Source: Paracoccaceae bacterium
GTDB lineage: Bacteria; Pseudomonadota; Alphaproteobacteria; Rhodobacterales; Rhodobacteraceae
Assembly: GCA_012036325.1 (NCBI GenBank)
Contig: JAAUPC010000019.1
Location: 1 to 18,742 of the forward strand
Reading direction: 5' to 3'
DNA: 18,742 bases
Shown in pieces: positions 8,152 through 16,834 of this stretch (positions are counted from its first letter, which is position 1; every line of letters begins with the position of its first letter). Both the position numbers and the translations under genes were made by a program. The notes under the pieces were generated by a model. The model was given only the letters and a program-made list of their open reading frames with translations. It did not search any database and had not been told where the DNA came from.

Positions 8152-8799
8152 ATGTTGACCCCGCGCCCCACCGACCCCAACGCCGCCGCGCATGAGCGGC
8201 TTTACCGGTCCCTGCGCCAGCAGGTCATGCATGGCGAGATGGACCCCGGCCAGGCGCTGACCCTGCGCGGGCTGGGCAAGACCTTCGGCGTGTCGATGAC
8301 CCCGGCGAGGGAAGCGGTGCGGCGGCTGGTGGCGGAGGGGGCGCTGACGCTGTCCTCCTCGGGCCGGATCTCCACCCCCGAACTGACGCCGGAACGGATT
8401 GAGGAGCTGGCCGCGATCCGGGCGCTTCTGGAGCCGGAGATGGCCGCCCGCGCGCTGCCCCGCGCCCATTTCGCGCTGATCGAACGGCTGGCGGCGATCA
8501 ACGCGCTGAATGGGGAGGCGGCGATCAAGGGGGATGCGGTGGGATATGTCCGCACGAACCTGGAGTTCCACCGGACGCTCTACCTGCGGGCGCAGACCCC
8601 CGCGATGCTGGCGATGTGCGAGACAGTCTGGCTGCAACTGGGGCCGACGATGCGGGCGGTCTATGCGAAGGTGAAACGGAGGGAGCCGCCGCAGCACCAC
8701 CGGGTGATCCTGGCCGCGCTGAAGGCGGGGGACGAGCCGGGGCTTCGGCTGGCGGTCAGGACCGACGTGACGCAGGGGCTGCGGCATCTGGCGGGGTAA
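8152..8799 (+). CDS. GntR-family transcriptional regulator, FadR/FCD type
   Basis: DNA-binding regulator of 215 aa. The N-terminal winged helix-turn-helix is at about residues 14-75 (TLRGLGKTFGVSMTPAREAV, 37-56). The rest is an all-helical FCD ligand domain. His140 in NLEFHRTLY and H182-H183 in PPQHHRVILAAL fit the metal/ligand positions of FCD proteins. FCD regulators usually respond to small organic acids, acyl-CoA or sugar acids; the ligand here is unknown. No clear Shine-Dalgarno precedes the ATG at 8152, so expression may depend on coupling to the metallopeptidase gene. A perfect 15-bp palindrome begins two bases after its stop codon, and a desaturase gene follows. This suggests, without proving, control of the desaturase. 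Confidence 0.93.
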   Translation: MLTPRPTDPNAAAHERLYRSLRQQVMHGEMDPGQALTLRGLGKTFGVSMTPAREAVRRLVAEGALTLSSSGRISTPELTPERIEELAAIRALLEPEMAARALPRAHFALIERLAAINALNGEAAIKGDAVGYVRTNLEFHRTLYLRAQTPAMLAMCETVWLQLGPTMRAVYAKVKRREPPQHHRVILAALKAGDEPGLRLAVRTDVTQGLRHLAG

Positions 8800-8801
8800 T
8801 G

Positions 8802-8816
8802 TGTCCACGGTGGACA
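8802..8816. promoter_or_regulatory. Perfect 15-bp palindrome, candidate GntR operator
   Basis: TGTCCACGGTGGACA is two 7-base arms around one central G. It lies in the 111-base gap between the GntR gene and the desaturase, about 100 bases upstream of the desaturase start. FCD-type GntR proteins typically bind short palindromes of this size with GT/AC-containing arms. No T tract follows, so it is not a terminator. A possible but weak promoter (TTGTGG 8850-8855, TAAGAT 8871-8876, 15-base spacer) lies downstream of it. Confidence 0.5.
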
Positions 8817-8910
8817 AACGTGGATGGGTGATGGAAATCAATGGGTTGGTTGTGGGCGTTAGGGATTGGTTAAGATCTGTCCGCGCGGCTTGCGGCGGGA
8901 AATCCGGGGG

Positions 8911-10179
8911 ATGAAGATGCCGCTTGTCGCGACCGAGAGGGTTCATCCGCTGGCCCAGACTGACCCGATGCTTGGCCAGATCCAGTGGGATGCGGCAAAG
9001 TCGCTATGGTGGTTTGCCCATCTGGCCGGGACTGTTGCGGCCCTGACATTGTATCCGACGGCGGAAGGCCTTGCGGTCTTCGTGGTGCTGTCGGCGGTCA
9101 CCATTTGCGCCGGGCATTCGACGGGTATGCACCGGCTTTTGATCCACCGGTCGTTCAAGGCCCCGCGTTGGCTGGAGCATGTCCTTGTCTACCTTGGCGT
9201 GCTGGTTGGCATGGCCGGTCCTTTCGGGATGATCCGGGCGCATGACATGCGCGACTGGCATCAGCGGCAGGTGCTTTGCCCGCCGCACCCGTCGCATGGC
9301 GCGGGGTTCTGGCGGGATGGCTGGTGGCAGTTGCATTGCGTCTACCGGCTGGAGCATCCACCGGAAGTCGTGATCGAGCCCGAGGTCGCCGGATCGAGGT
9401 TCTACCGTCTGGTCGAGGCGACCTGGATGGCGCAGCAATTGCCGTTGGCCGTCATCCTTTGGTTTGCTGGCGGTATGGAATGGGTGCTGTGGGGGATTTC
9501 GCTGCGCATCACCGCCTCACTGACCGGACATTGGGCGGTCGGGCATTTTGCGCACCGGGCCGGGCATCAGGGATGGCGCGTGGACGGCCTGCCGGTGCAG
9601 GGCTACAACCTGCGGGGACTTGGGCTGATCACCTTCGGGGAAAACTGGCACGGCAACCACCATGCTTTCCCGCATTCGGCGCGGCTGGGGGTGGAGCCGG
9701 GGCAGATCGACCCGGGCTTCTGGTTCATCCGTGCGCTGGAATGGCTGGGGCTGGCAAGTGCGATCCGGTTGCCGGACAGCGAGCCACCGCGGGCAGGGCT
9801 GCTGCGGGTTGGGGCAGATGGGCCGGATAGGCCTTGGCCGCTGACAGGGCCGGAACGGTCGTTAGCCTCTCATCAAGGCAATCTAAGGGCCCGGGTCGGG
9901 TGCAAGGCAAAGGCGCGTGACGGCAAGGCGCAGGATGGGACCGGGGGACTGGATCAACGCCGCGTTCCTGACGGCTATCGGGCTGTTTCTGGGGCTGGTC
10001 GTCCATGGCCTATGGGGGCTGGTCAGAGATGGAGCCTGGTGGCAGGCAGCGGTGCTGGTGCTGGGCGGCGGCGCGGCTTTCCTGCTGTTCCTCTGGTTCG
10101 ACGGCCTTGTCGGCCGGGGATTTGGCCGCTTGTTTCCGGGTGGGTCCGGCCTGCAGCCGCGCCTTCGGCCAAGGCGTAG
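8911..10179 (+). CDS. Acyl-CoA (fatty acid) desaturase; C-terminal extension probably artefactual
   Basis: Membrane di-iron desaturase that introduces a double bond into acyl chains. The histidine boxes are visible: HSTGMHRLLIHRSF (69-82), HDMRDWHQR (111-119) and NWHGNHHAFPHSAR (245-258; ligands around H247, H250, H251). GHWAVGHFAHRAGH lies before the third box. Hydrophobic stretches near residues 30-65, 87-108 and 170-205 fit membrane passes. Start candidates are ATG 8911 and ATG 8917; both sit just after a GGGGG run. Relatives end soon after the segment IRLPDSEPPRAGLL, at about 305 residues. Here the frame stays open to 10179 (422 aa), and the last ~115 codons are Arg/Gly/Ala-rich and overlap a membrane-protein frame. 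A lost stop or an indel near 9805-9830 is likely. Confidence 0.88.
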   Translation: MKMPLVATERVHPLAQTDPMLGQIQWDAAKSLWWFAHLAGTVAALTLYPTAEGLAVFVVLSAVTICAGHSTGMHRLLIHRSFKAPRWLEHVLVYLGVLVGMAGPFGMIRAHDMRDWHQRQVLCPPHPSHGAGFWRDGWWQLHCVYRLEHPPEVVIEPEVAGSRFYRLVEATWMAQQLPLAVILWFAGGMEWVLWGISLRITASLTGHWAVGHFAHRAGHQGWRVDGLPVQGYNLRGLGLITFGENWHGNHHAFPHSARLGVEPGQIDPGFWFIRALEWLGLASAIRLPDSEPPRAGLLRVGADGPDRPWPLTGPERSLASHQGNLRARVGCKAKARDGKAQDGTGGLDQRRVPDGYRAVSGAGRPWPMGAGQRWSLVAGSGAGAGRRRGFPAVPLVRRPCRPGIWPLVSGWVRPAAAPSAKA

Positions 10180-10277
10180 GGGCCGCTTGCCCTTTGGTCA
10201 GTCTGCCGCTTGGTCTGGTCTTGGGGATAGCGCTGGCGTGGCTGGGCTACGGGTCAGCCATCCTGGGGCTGTTCTGA
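9935..10277 (+). pseudogene. Small three-pass membrane protein, frameshifted
   Basis: Two frames together look like one protein of about 113 aa. From the ATG at 9935 (AAGG six bases upstream) the first frame encodes MGPGDWINAAFLTAIGLFLG, a first membrane helix, and a second helix AAVLVLGGGAAFLLFLWF. Near 10135-10195 the membrane-like sequence moves to the next frame, which ends with PLVSLPLGLVLGIALAWLGY and stops at 10275-10277. Removing one base in between joins the two and makes the length divisible by three. I do not recognise the family. It overlaps the implausible tail of the desaturase frame. Either a sequencing error or a genuine lesion is possible. Confidence 0.5.
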
Positions 10278-10414
10278 ACGTCGGACCCGGGTGTGCCGGT
10301 CCAGAAGGGCAAGGGACCGTGCATCCCTGCACAGCTGCCCGCCAGATTTGCGCCTTGGCGCGCGGGCCGCTTCGCCCCATCTTCATGCCAACCGAGTTTC
10401 AGTTGGAGAGACCC
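10278..10414. other. Spacer before pirin with two small hairpins
   Basis: CGGTCC (10297-10302) can pair with GGACCG (10314-10319), and GTGCA (10319-10323) with TGCAC (10328-10332). These could slow or end transcription of the upstream gene, but neither has a T tract. No confident promoter was seen for pirin. GGAGAG just before 10415 is its ribosome site. Confidence 0.25.
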
Positions 10415-11326
10415 ATGTCCATCCGTCCCGTGATCGAAACCCGCCGCGCGCAGCCGCATCTGGAAGGCGCGGGCGTGCATCTGCACCGTGCCTTCGGCGG
10501 CGCTGACCCCTTGGCCGAAGATCCGTTTCTGCTGTTTGACGACTTCCGGGGGGATCGCCCGCGCGATTATATGGCTGGCTTCCCCTGGCACCCGCATCGG
10601 GGGATCGAGACGATCACCTATGTCCTTGCGGGCACCGTCGAACATGGCGACAGCCTGGGGAACCGGGGGATCCTTGGGCCGGGAAGCCTCCAGTTGATGA
10701 CGGCGGGGCGGGGCATCCTGCATCAGGAGATGCCGAAGGGGGATGCCATGGGCCGGATGCATGGCTTTCAGCTGTGGGGCAACCTGCCGAAGGCGCTCAA
10801 GATGACCGACCCGCGCTATCAGGACATTCCGGGGGTCGAGCTGCCCGAGCGGTTCGAGGATGACGGCACCAGCATCCGCGTGGTGATCGGGGACTATCGT
10901 GGAGTGAAAAGCCCGGTCGAGGGGATCGCGGCGGACCCGCAGTATCTGGATGTCTTCGTGCCCGCTGGCAAGCGCAAGACCTTCAAGGTTGACACCCGCC
11001 GCCGGGCCTTTGCCTACGTCTTCGACGGTGCCGGCAACTTCCGCGATGCCGCGCGGCCCGAGGGGGTGCTTTTGGAGAAGGAAGTGGATGGCCGCGAGGT
11101 CAACATCCGTGACCTGTCCGGCAACCGGACGCTGGTGCGCTTTGGTGCGGGCGATGAGGTGACGGTGACGGCGGGGCCGGACGGCGTGCGGTTCCTCTTG
11201 ATTTCCGGCGCGCCGATCGAGGAACCCGTGGCCTGGGCCGGGCCGATCGTGATGAACACCGAAGCGGAACTGCGCCAGGCCTTTGCAGAGTTGCGCAACG
11301 GGACCTTCATCAAGCCCGCCCATTGA
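10415..11326 (+). CDS. Pirin family protein
   Basis: Bicupin protein of 303 aa, probably cytoplasmic. The metal ligands of the N-terminal cupin are all visible: H59 and H61 in WHPHRGIETITYV, and H103 and E105 in ILHQEM. Their spacing matches human pirin H56, H58, H101 and E103. HGFQLWGNLP and the C-terminal cupin (about residues 165-285) complete the family pattern. Some bacterial pirins act as quercetin dioxygenases or bind regulators; which applies here is unknown. The start MSIRPVIETRR has GGAGAG five bases upstream and matches the usual N-terminus. The frame is open far upstream but that sequence belongs to the small membrane gene. The gene has no obvious functional partner among its neighbours. 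Confidence 0.95.
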   Translation: MSIRPVIETRRAQPHLEGAGVHLHRAFGGADPLAEDPFLLFDDFRGDRPRDYMAGFPWHPHRGIETITYVLAGTVEHGDSLGNRGILGPGSLQLMTAGRGILHQEMPKGDAMGRMHGFQLWGNLPKALKMTDPRYQDIPGVELPERFEDDGTSIRVVIGDYRGVKSPVEGIAADPQYLDVFVPAGKRKTFKVDTRRRAFAYVFDGAGNFRDAARPEGVLLEKEVDGREVNIRDLSGNRTLVRFGAGDEVTVTAGPDGVRFLLISGAPIEEPVAWAGPIVMNTEAELRQAFAELRNGTFIKPAH

Positions 11327-11358
11327 GGGCCCTCTGTCGGGGTGATTGACGCAAGCGC

Positions 11359-11387
11359 AGCGGCGCGGCACTAAGGGCCGCGCCGCT
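11359..11387 (+). terminator. Strong GC hairpin after pirin
   Basis: AGCGGCGCGGC (11359-11369) pairs perfectly with GCCGCGCCGCT (11377-11387) around a seven-base loop. It lies 33 bases after the pirin stop and 34 bases before the next start. The following sequence GGTCGTTTGG has only a short T run, so termination would be weak or Rho-assisted. It could also act as a leader structure of the next gene. Confidence 0.45.
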
Positions 11388-11421
11388 GGTCGTTTGGCGG
11401 GGTGCAGGCAGGGGTGGGCGG

Positions 11422-12165
11422 ATGTATCTGAGGCCAAGGGGCACGCGCTATGTCAATTTCCTGACCGGGCTGCATCAGTCGATGTTGTTCGACTGGTATC
11501 TGGAAATCGGCTGCCGCAGTGGGGCGTCCTTCGCGCCGGTGCGGAGCAAGACGATTGCGGTAGACCCGTTCTTCCGGGTCGAGCTTAACGTCATTGGCCA
11601 GAAGCCTGCGCTGCACGTGTTTCAGGCCACAAGCGATGATTTCTTTGCCGGCGGGTTTCTGGAAAGGAACGGCATCCGGCTGGGGGCCAGCTTCCTGGAC
11701 GGGATGCACCTTTTTGAATACCTCTTGCGCGATTTCATCGGGACCGAGGCGGCCAGCGACCCCAAGGGGGTGATCATGATGCATGACCTTGTGCCGCATG
11801 ACCTTGCCATGACCACGCGGAACCTGAAGGGCATCCGGGGCGCCTGGACGGGGGATGTGTGGAAGCTGTTGCCGATCCTGCAGCGCTGGCGGCCGGACCT
11901 GACGCTGACCATGCTGAACCTGCGGCCGACGGGGGTCTTGTGCGCCGCGAACCTGTCGCCCGGCAATACGGTGCTGCAGGACAACTATGACGAAATCGTT
12001 GCGGAATTCCTTGACACCGATCTTGAGGCCTACGGGGTCGAGAAATACTTCGACAGTTTCGAATACACCGACGCCGTGGCGATGATGGAGGCGGGGTTTT
12101 CCATGTTCCAGGGCGTGGCGCTGGACCCCGCCGCAGCATTTGTGCCCCGCAAGCTAAGCACCTGA
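11422..12165 (+). CDS. Class I SAM-dependent methyltransferase-like protein
   Basis: Predicted cytoplasmic protein of 247 aa with a Rossmann-type methyltransferase core. WYLEIGCRSGASF (25-37) resembles the glycine-rich SAM loop, though Gly is replaced in part by Arg/Ser. AVDPFF (46-51) would be the acidic strand-2 end. FLDGMHLFEYLLRD (91-104) corresponds to the ID-GDHSYE motif of the Methyltransf_24 type, and VIMMHDLVPHD (117-127) to the following strand. The substrate is unknown; relatives often sit near cell-envelope or glycan genes. The ATG at 11422 has only a G-rich region upstream, so the start is moderately certain. It is a single-gene unit ending in a clear terminator shared with the convergent lpdA. 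Confidence 0.8.
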   Translation: MYLRPRGTRYVNFLTGLHQSMLFDWYLEIGCRSGASFAPVRSKTIAVDPFFRVELNVIGQKPALHVFQATSDDFFAGGFLERNGIRLGASFLDGMHLFEYLLRDFIGTEAASDPKGVIMMHDLVPHDLAMTTRNLKGIRGAWTGDVWKLLPILQRWRPDLTLTMLNLRPTGVLCAANLSPGNTVLQDNYDEIVAEFLDTDLEAYGVEKYFDSFEYTDAVAMMEAGFSMFQGVALDPAAAFVPRKLST

Positions 12166-12168
12166 AGC

Positions 12169-12192
12169 CCGGCCCCTTGGGGGGCCGGTTTT
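12169..12192 (+). terminator. Bidirectional-looking terminator between methyltransferase gene and lpdA
   Basis: CCGGCCCC (12169-12176) pairs with GGGGCCGG (12181-12188) around TTGG and is followed by TTTT. It begins three bases after the TGA of the plus-strand gene and lies just beyond the lpdA stop on the minus strand. It therefore probably serves the plus strand, and may weakly serve lpdA. Confidence 0.8.
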
Positions 12193-12197
12193 CAGGA

Positions 12198-13585
<1,388 letters not shown>

Positions 13586-13611
13586 GTGGTTTCCTTTGGT
13601 CGGGCGGAGCG

Positions 13612-13632
13612 GCGGGGGTTTCACACCCCCGC
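13612..13632. repeat. Short GC-rich hairpin upstream of lpdA
   Basis: GCGGGGGT (13612-13619) pairs with ACCCCCGC (13625-13632) around five bases. It lies in the 81-base gap between the MAPEG gene and lpdA, 27 bases before the lpdA start. The neighbouring sequence resembles G/C-run intergenic elements that I recall from other Rhodobacteraceae. It may be a repeat, a processing site or a weak terminator. Confidence 0.4.
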
Positions 13633-13666
13633 ACCCCCGTGGGATATTTGTGCAAATGTGAAAGGG

Positions 13667-14065
13667 TCAGAGAAGAGCGGCCACGATCATGGTGAGGGTT
13701 GCGAAGAAGCCTACCGCCCAGATCGCGGAACGCCAAGGGCGCCAGCCGAGGGCATAGGCGGGAATGTAGAGAATGCGGGCGGCAAGATAGGCCCAGGCGG
13801 CATATTGGGTGACGGGGGTGGACTGGTTGCCAAGCGTGACCACGACCACGGCGAGAGTGAAGAGGATCAGCGCCTCGAAATGGTTGTTCATCGCGCGTTG
13901 CAACCGGCCGGTGACCACCGACATCGCCCGGGACGGTGGCCGGTCGCGCGGGCTGGAGGTGTAGCCGACGCCAAGCTCACGGTTGGCGGGCAGGGCGAAG
14001 GTGACAAATTGTGCCGCTTGGAGAAGGCCTGCCAGGGCAAGCACGGTCAGTTCGGGGGTCATCAT
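13667..14065 (-). CDS. MAPEG family membrane protein
   Basis: Small integral membrane protein of 131-132 aa, of the membrane-associated eicosanoid/glutathione metabolism superfamily. The signature RLQRAMNNHFEALILF (54-69) lies at the start of a hydrophobic helix. Other helices are at about 5-25, 63-79, 88-105 and 112-131. Bacterial MAPEGs of this short type have no proven substrate; glutathione transferase activity is a possibility only. Start codons at 14065 and 14062 are adjacent (MMTPEL). The upstream glycosyltransferase stop lies three bases away, so translation is coupled or nearly so. Confidence 0.88.
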   Translation of the reverse strand: MMTPELTVLALAGLLQAAQFVTFALPANRELGVGYTSSPRDRPPSRAMSVVTGRLQRAMNNHFEALILFTLAVVVVTLGNQSTPVTQYAAWAYLAARILYIPAYALGWRPWRSAIWAVGFFATLTMIVAALL

Positions 14066-14068
14066 GCG

Positions 14069-15039
14069 TCAGGGTCTTTCATCGGAAAGGGCTTTGGTCC
14101 AGCGGCGAATGGTATCGGGCACCAGAAGGCGCTGACGGGTGGTCTGGAACCAGGCGAGGCAGGCCGCTTCCGCCCCGGCTACGCCCGGCAGGGCACGCAG
14201 GCGGGCCATTTCGGCCGAAACCTCATCCCAGCGGCGCAGGATCGTGCGGTCTTGCCGGTCATTGCGGTTGATCCGGCGGTGCCAGGCCGAGTTCAGGTGA
14301 TATTTGCCGAAGGGTTTGCCGGTGCCGAAGCCCCGGTCATTCTTCATCAGGAATACATCTGTCGACCGCGTGGCATAGTGGTTGACGACCGCGCCACCGC
14401 GCATGGCCACGTCAACCGGGCGGTAGCGCGCGCGGGGCGGGCCAAGAAGATTGCCCGGCCCCAGCGCCTCACCCCCGGAATTGACGGCAAGGGGGGCTTC
14501 GATCCTTGGATCGGTCGGCATGTGTTCGGAGGCGTGGTGAAAGGCCGAGACGCGGAAGATCGACTTGAACTTCACGAGGTCCGGGTTGATCGCGGCCTCG
14601 CAGGCGGTGAAGGCAGGCAGCGTTTCACCCGGCCAGGCGCCATGGCCATTGTCGCCGAAGTTCAGCCAGGGAAGGGCGATGGCATGGGCCGCGCCCGCCC
14701 GCGCCACGATGTCTTGCACCGGGGCGGCGCCAGGGCTTAGGTTCAGAAACTCATCACTGTCGAGATGGGCAAGCCAGTCGACCGGCCCGCCCTGCAGCCG
14801 CGCCATGACCCGGCGGATGCCTTCGTCCTGCGGGGCCTGATCGCGGCAAGGGGGTTGGGCAGGTGTTGGACCGCACCGCCAGCCTGCAGCGCGTCAAGGA
14901 GATGGTCAGTGCCATCGGTGCAGTCATTGGTGCAGATGATGATCGGGCCAAAGCCGATCACCCGGTGATAGGCCAGCCATTCCACGACATGGATGCCTTC
15001 ATTGCGGATGCAGGACATCAGGGCGACAGGCGTGGTCAT
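14069..15039 (-). pseudogene. Glycosyltransferase family 2-like (Glyco_tranf_2_4), single-base frameshift as read
   Basis: Predicted GT-A type glycosyltransferase, cytoplasmic or membrane-associated. From ATG 15039 the protein begins MTTPVALMSCIRNEGIHVVE, then WLAYHRVIGFGPIIICTNDCTDGT, the nucleotide-sugar half typical of the family. Near 14842-14846 the frame breaks. The continuing frame gives ADQAPQDEGIRRVMARLQ and the catalytic DxD as HLDSDEFLNL (D94 and D96 after repair), followed by a His/Asn-rich C-terminal half. Adding one base (GCCGCGATC to GCCGCGGATC on the minus strand) yields 323 aa, normal for the family. The ATG overlaps the stop of the preceding secreted-protein gene if that gene's own indel is corrected. 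Donor and acceptor sugars are unknown. Confidence 0.85.
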
Positions 15040-15465
15040 GGTTGGGCCTTCGGGAAGACCAAGGGCAGGCTTTGCGCAAGGGGGGGTAAGACGCCCCTCA
15101 CGCCAGCGGGCGGACCAGTCCGCCTGGGTGGCGCAAAGCTTCGCTACCTCTTCGAACGGGGTGTCGGGGGCGGGCGTCAGGGCATAGGGGCTGGCTGCGG
15201 CCTGGAAGGCGGAGATCGCCTCAACCGGCACCTGGTTTGCGGTCAGGATGGCCATGGCGGCGGCGGTGTCTTCTGCCAGCGCGTCCAGCACCAGCCGGTG
15301 GGTTGCGGGGTCAAGCACCGAGCAGGTGACAAAGATGCGCCAGTCGGCGATGGCGGTGGACAGGGTGATGTCGGCAGCCGGGGTGCCGGTCGGGATGATC
15401 TGGGCACTGGCGGGGCCGCAGAGGGTAAGGGCGAGGGCAAGCGTCATGCTGGGGTATGCGGTCAT
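15036..15465 (-). CDS. Secreted protein of unknown function, frame extended by a G-run indel
   Basis: About 142 aa with an N-terminal signal peptide: MTAYPSMTLALALTLCGPASAQ, likely cut after ASA-Q. The mature part has two Cys (in FVTCSVLD and AKLCATQ) that could form a periplasmic disulfide. No family recognised. The ATG at 15465 overlaps the upstream glycosyltransferase stop as ATGA, which decides the start. As read, the frame continues into the downstream glycosyltransferase. If the seven-G run at 15080-15086 had six G, the protein would end LTPLAQSLPLVFPKAQP with a TGA overlapping the next ATG, again ATGA. This is far more plausible than a secreted domain fused to a cytoplasmic enzyme. Confidence 0.7.
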
Positions 15466-16292
15466 GGTGCGGAGAGGCCCTTGTCATGCAGCACAGCCCT
15501 GAGGAACCCCGGAAAGGAGTACTGCGCGCAAAGGGATGCCAGCGCTTCATAGCTGGTCTGCAGCGTGGCGTCACTCGCCTTGGCCTCTGCGAGGCTGAGG
15601 TAATGCGTGCCTTCGAGGAAGGGAAGGGCCAGGTCCTCGGAAATCAGGGGTTTGCCAGCCAGGACCGCCTTCAGGATGCGCGGCGCCTCGGTATAGCGGG
15701 CGGGGGCGAAGTGGATGTTCAGGACGGCGGCTGCCTTGGACAGTTCCTGCCGCAGATCGGCCCCGAACGTGGCATGCGGCAAGACGGTCACGGGCAGGCC
15801 GCGGCCCTGCAACTTGGCGAAACGGCGCTGCCTGCGCGGGTTGACGCCGCCGAAGAACAGCATCGGCCCGCCCGGGACTGGTGCGAACGGCGGGGGCTGG
15901 CTGGGAAAGATATGCGGCCCAAGCCGGACGCGGGCGCGCAGATCAGGGGAGAGGGCGTCGTAGACCTCATGATTGGCTGGGGACAGGTCGAGGACCGCGT
16001 CATACGCCGCAACCTCGGCCTGGACGGTGCCGATATGCCAGCTTTGCCACAGGGGCATGCCATCGGCGTCAAGGATATGTTCGGTCTGCAGGCCAAGGCG
16101 CAAGGCGGGAGCGGGGCCGGGGGGCAGGGTGGCGCGTTCGCGGGCCAGGTCGGCAGGGCGGTGCAGGCCGACCGCAACCTCAACCGGATGGCCAAGGGGG
16201 GCGGGTAGGGTGTCGGCAAGGTCGCGGGCAAAGTCGGTCAAGACCCGGGCGGGGGTGAGGAAGGTCACATCATGGTGGCGAAAGGCGGCCAT
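15462..16292 (-). CDS. Glycosyltransferase, GT-B-like
   Basis: Predicted 276-aa glycosyltransferase. GPMLFFGGVNPRRQRR (142-157) resembles the start of a GT-B C-terminal domain, and YTEAPRILKAVLAGKPLISE (200-219) matches the E-P-R-hydrophobic-A-G-P-hydrophobic-S-E pattern that binds nucleotide sugar in CgeB/GT4-like proteins. The N-terminal domain is short. ATG 16292 (MAAFRHHDVTF) is chosen because the upstream gene stops at 16303, ten bases away; a longer frame to 16379 would overlap it. The stop overlaps the following secreted-protein gene as ATGA. Together with the GT2-like enzyme two genes on, this suggests synthesis of a surface glycan, but no polymerase, flippase or sugar-nucleotide gene is in view. 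Confidence 0.72.
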   Translation of the reverse strand: MAAFRHHDVTFLTPARVLTDFARDLADTLPAPLGHPVEVAVGLHRPADLARERATLPPGPAPALRLGLQTEHILDADGMPLWQSWHIGTVQAEVAAYDAVLDLSPANHEVYDALSPDLRARVRLGPHIFPSQPPPFAPVPGGPMLFFGGVNPRRQRRFAKLQGRGLPVTVLPHATFGADLRQELSKAAAVLNIHFAPARYTEAPRILKAVLAGKPLISEDLALPFLEGTHYLSLAEAKASDATLQTSYEALASLCAQYSFPGFLRAVLHDKGLSAP

Positions 16293-16302
16293 GTGGGCGG
16301 GG

Positions 16303-16731
16303 TCAGTCTTTGTCAGGGATCGGCGCGGGGTTCCGGGCCAGTTTCGCCGCCAGCCGATCAAATGGCCAGCGGGGATCAAGCCTGTCGGTCACTGCGGGAA
16401 CCGGCCTGACAAAGCTGAAGGCCGCCGTCACTGCGAAGAAAAGCGGGACAAGGGCCGCGGTATGCTCATCTCTGGCCAGACGGCCCAGGACAAACGGAAA
16501 GAGGAACAGGGAGGCGTAGGTGTCGACGTAGATCCGGTGTGCCCCGAACTCGGCCAGAAGCAGCCCGAAGGCAAACACCGACGTCCCAACCGCAATGGCT
16601 GCGGCGAGCGTGTTCAGCGATTGCGCGCGCGGCAGGTCCCAGCCCCAGACCGTGGCCATGAGCGAGAGACAGGCAAAGCCGCCCGCAAGGGCTATGGTCC
16701 TGCGACGCCACCGCTCAACCCGACCGGTCAC
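16303..16731 (-). CDS. Four-helix membrane protein of unknown function
   Basis: A 142-aa integral membrane protein starting at GTG 16731, with AAAGG seven bases upstream. A basic N-terminus (RVERWRRR) suggests that the N-end is cytoplasmic. Hydrophobic helices lie at about 12-30, 40-62, 68-85 and 91-108. The C-terminal 30 residues are polar and proline-containing. I do not recognise the family. It is sandwiched between an NTF2-like gene and a glycosyltransferase gene in the same direction, so it may serve the same envelope-related task, but this rests on position only. Confidence 0.72.
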   Translation of the reverse strand: MTGRVERWRRRTIALAGGFACLSLMATVWGWDLPRAQSLNTLAAAIAVGTSVFAFGLLLAEFGAHRIYVDTYASLFLFPFVLGRLARDEHTAALVPLFFAVTAAFSFVRPVPAVTDRLDPRWPFDRLAAKLARNPAPIPDKD

Positions 16732-16834
16732 GAGGGGACCTTTCGTCTTGCGGGGCCTGGTTGGAGGGCTTCAGTCCTTTGTCCATGTTCGTCCGGGCTT
16801 TAGGGGAAGCGCCTGCTGCAGGGGCGGGGGTCAT
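16715..16834 (-). CDS. Possible 39-aa small protein, ATGA-coupled
   Basis: An open frame whose ATG (16834) overlaps the NTF2-like gene stop as ATGA and whose end overlaps the next gene start by 17 bases. The peptide is hydrophilic and rich in Pro, Ser, Arg and Asp (ends QAPQDERSPRDRSG). It fills what would otherwise be a 99-base gap in a tightly packed run. It may be a small protein or only an open leader; composition alone does not decide. Confidence 0.3.
   Translation of the reverse strand: MTPAPAAGASPKARTNMDKGLKPSNQAPQDERSPRDRSG

Noticed and set aside
10247..11437. Long minus-strand open frame opposite pirin
   Set aside because: The plus strand encodes pirin with all four metal ligands. 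The antisense translation has no recognisable domain.
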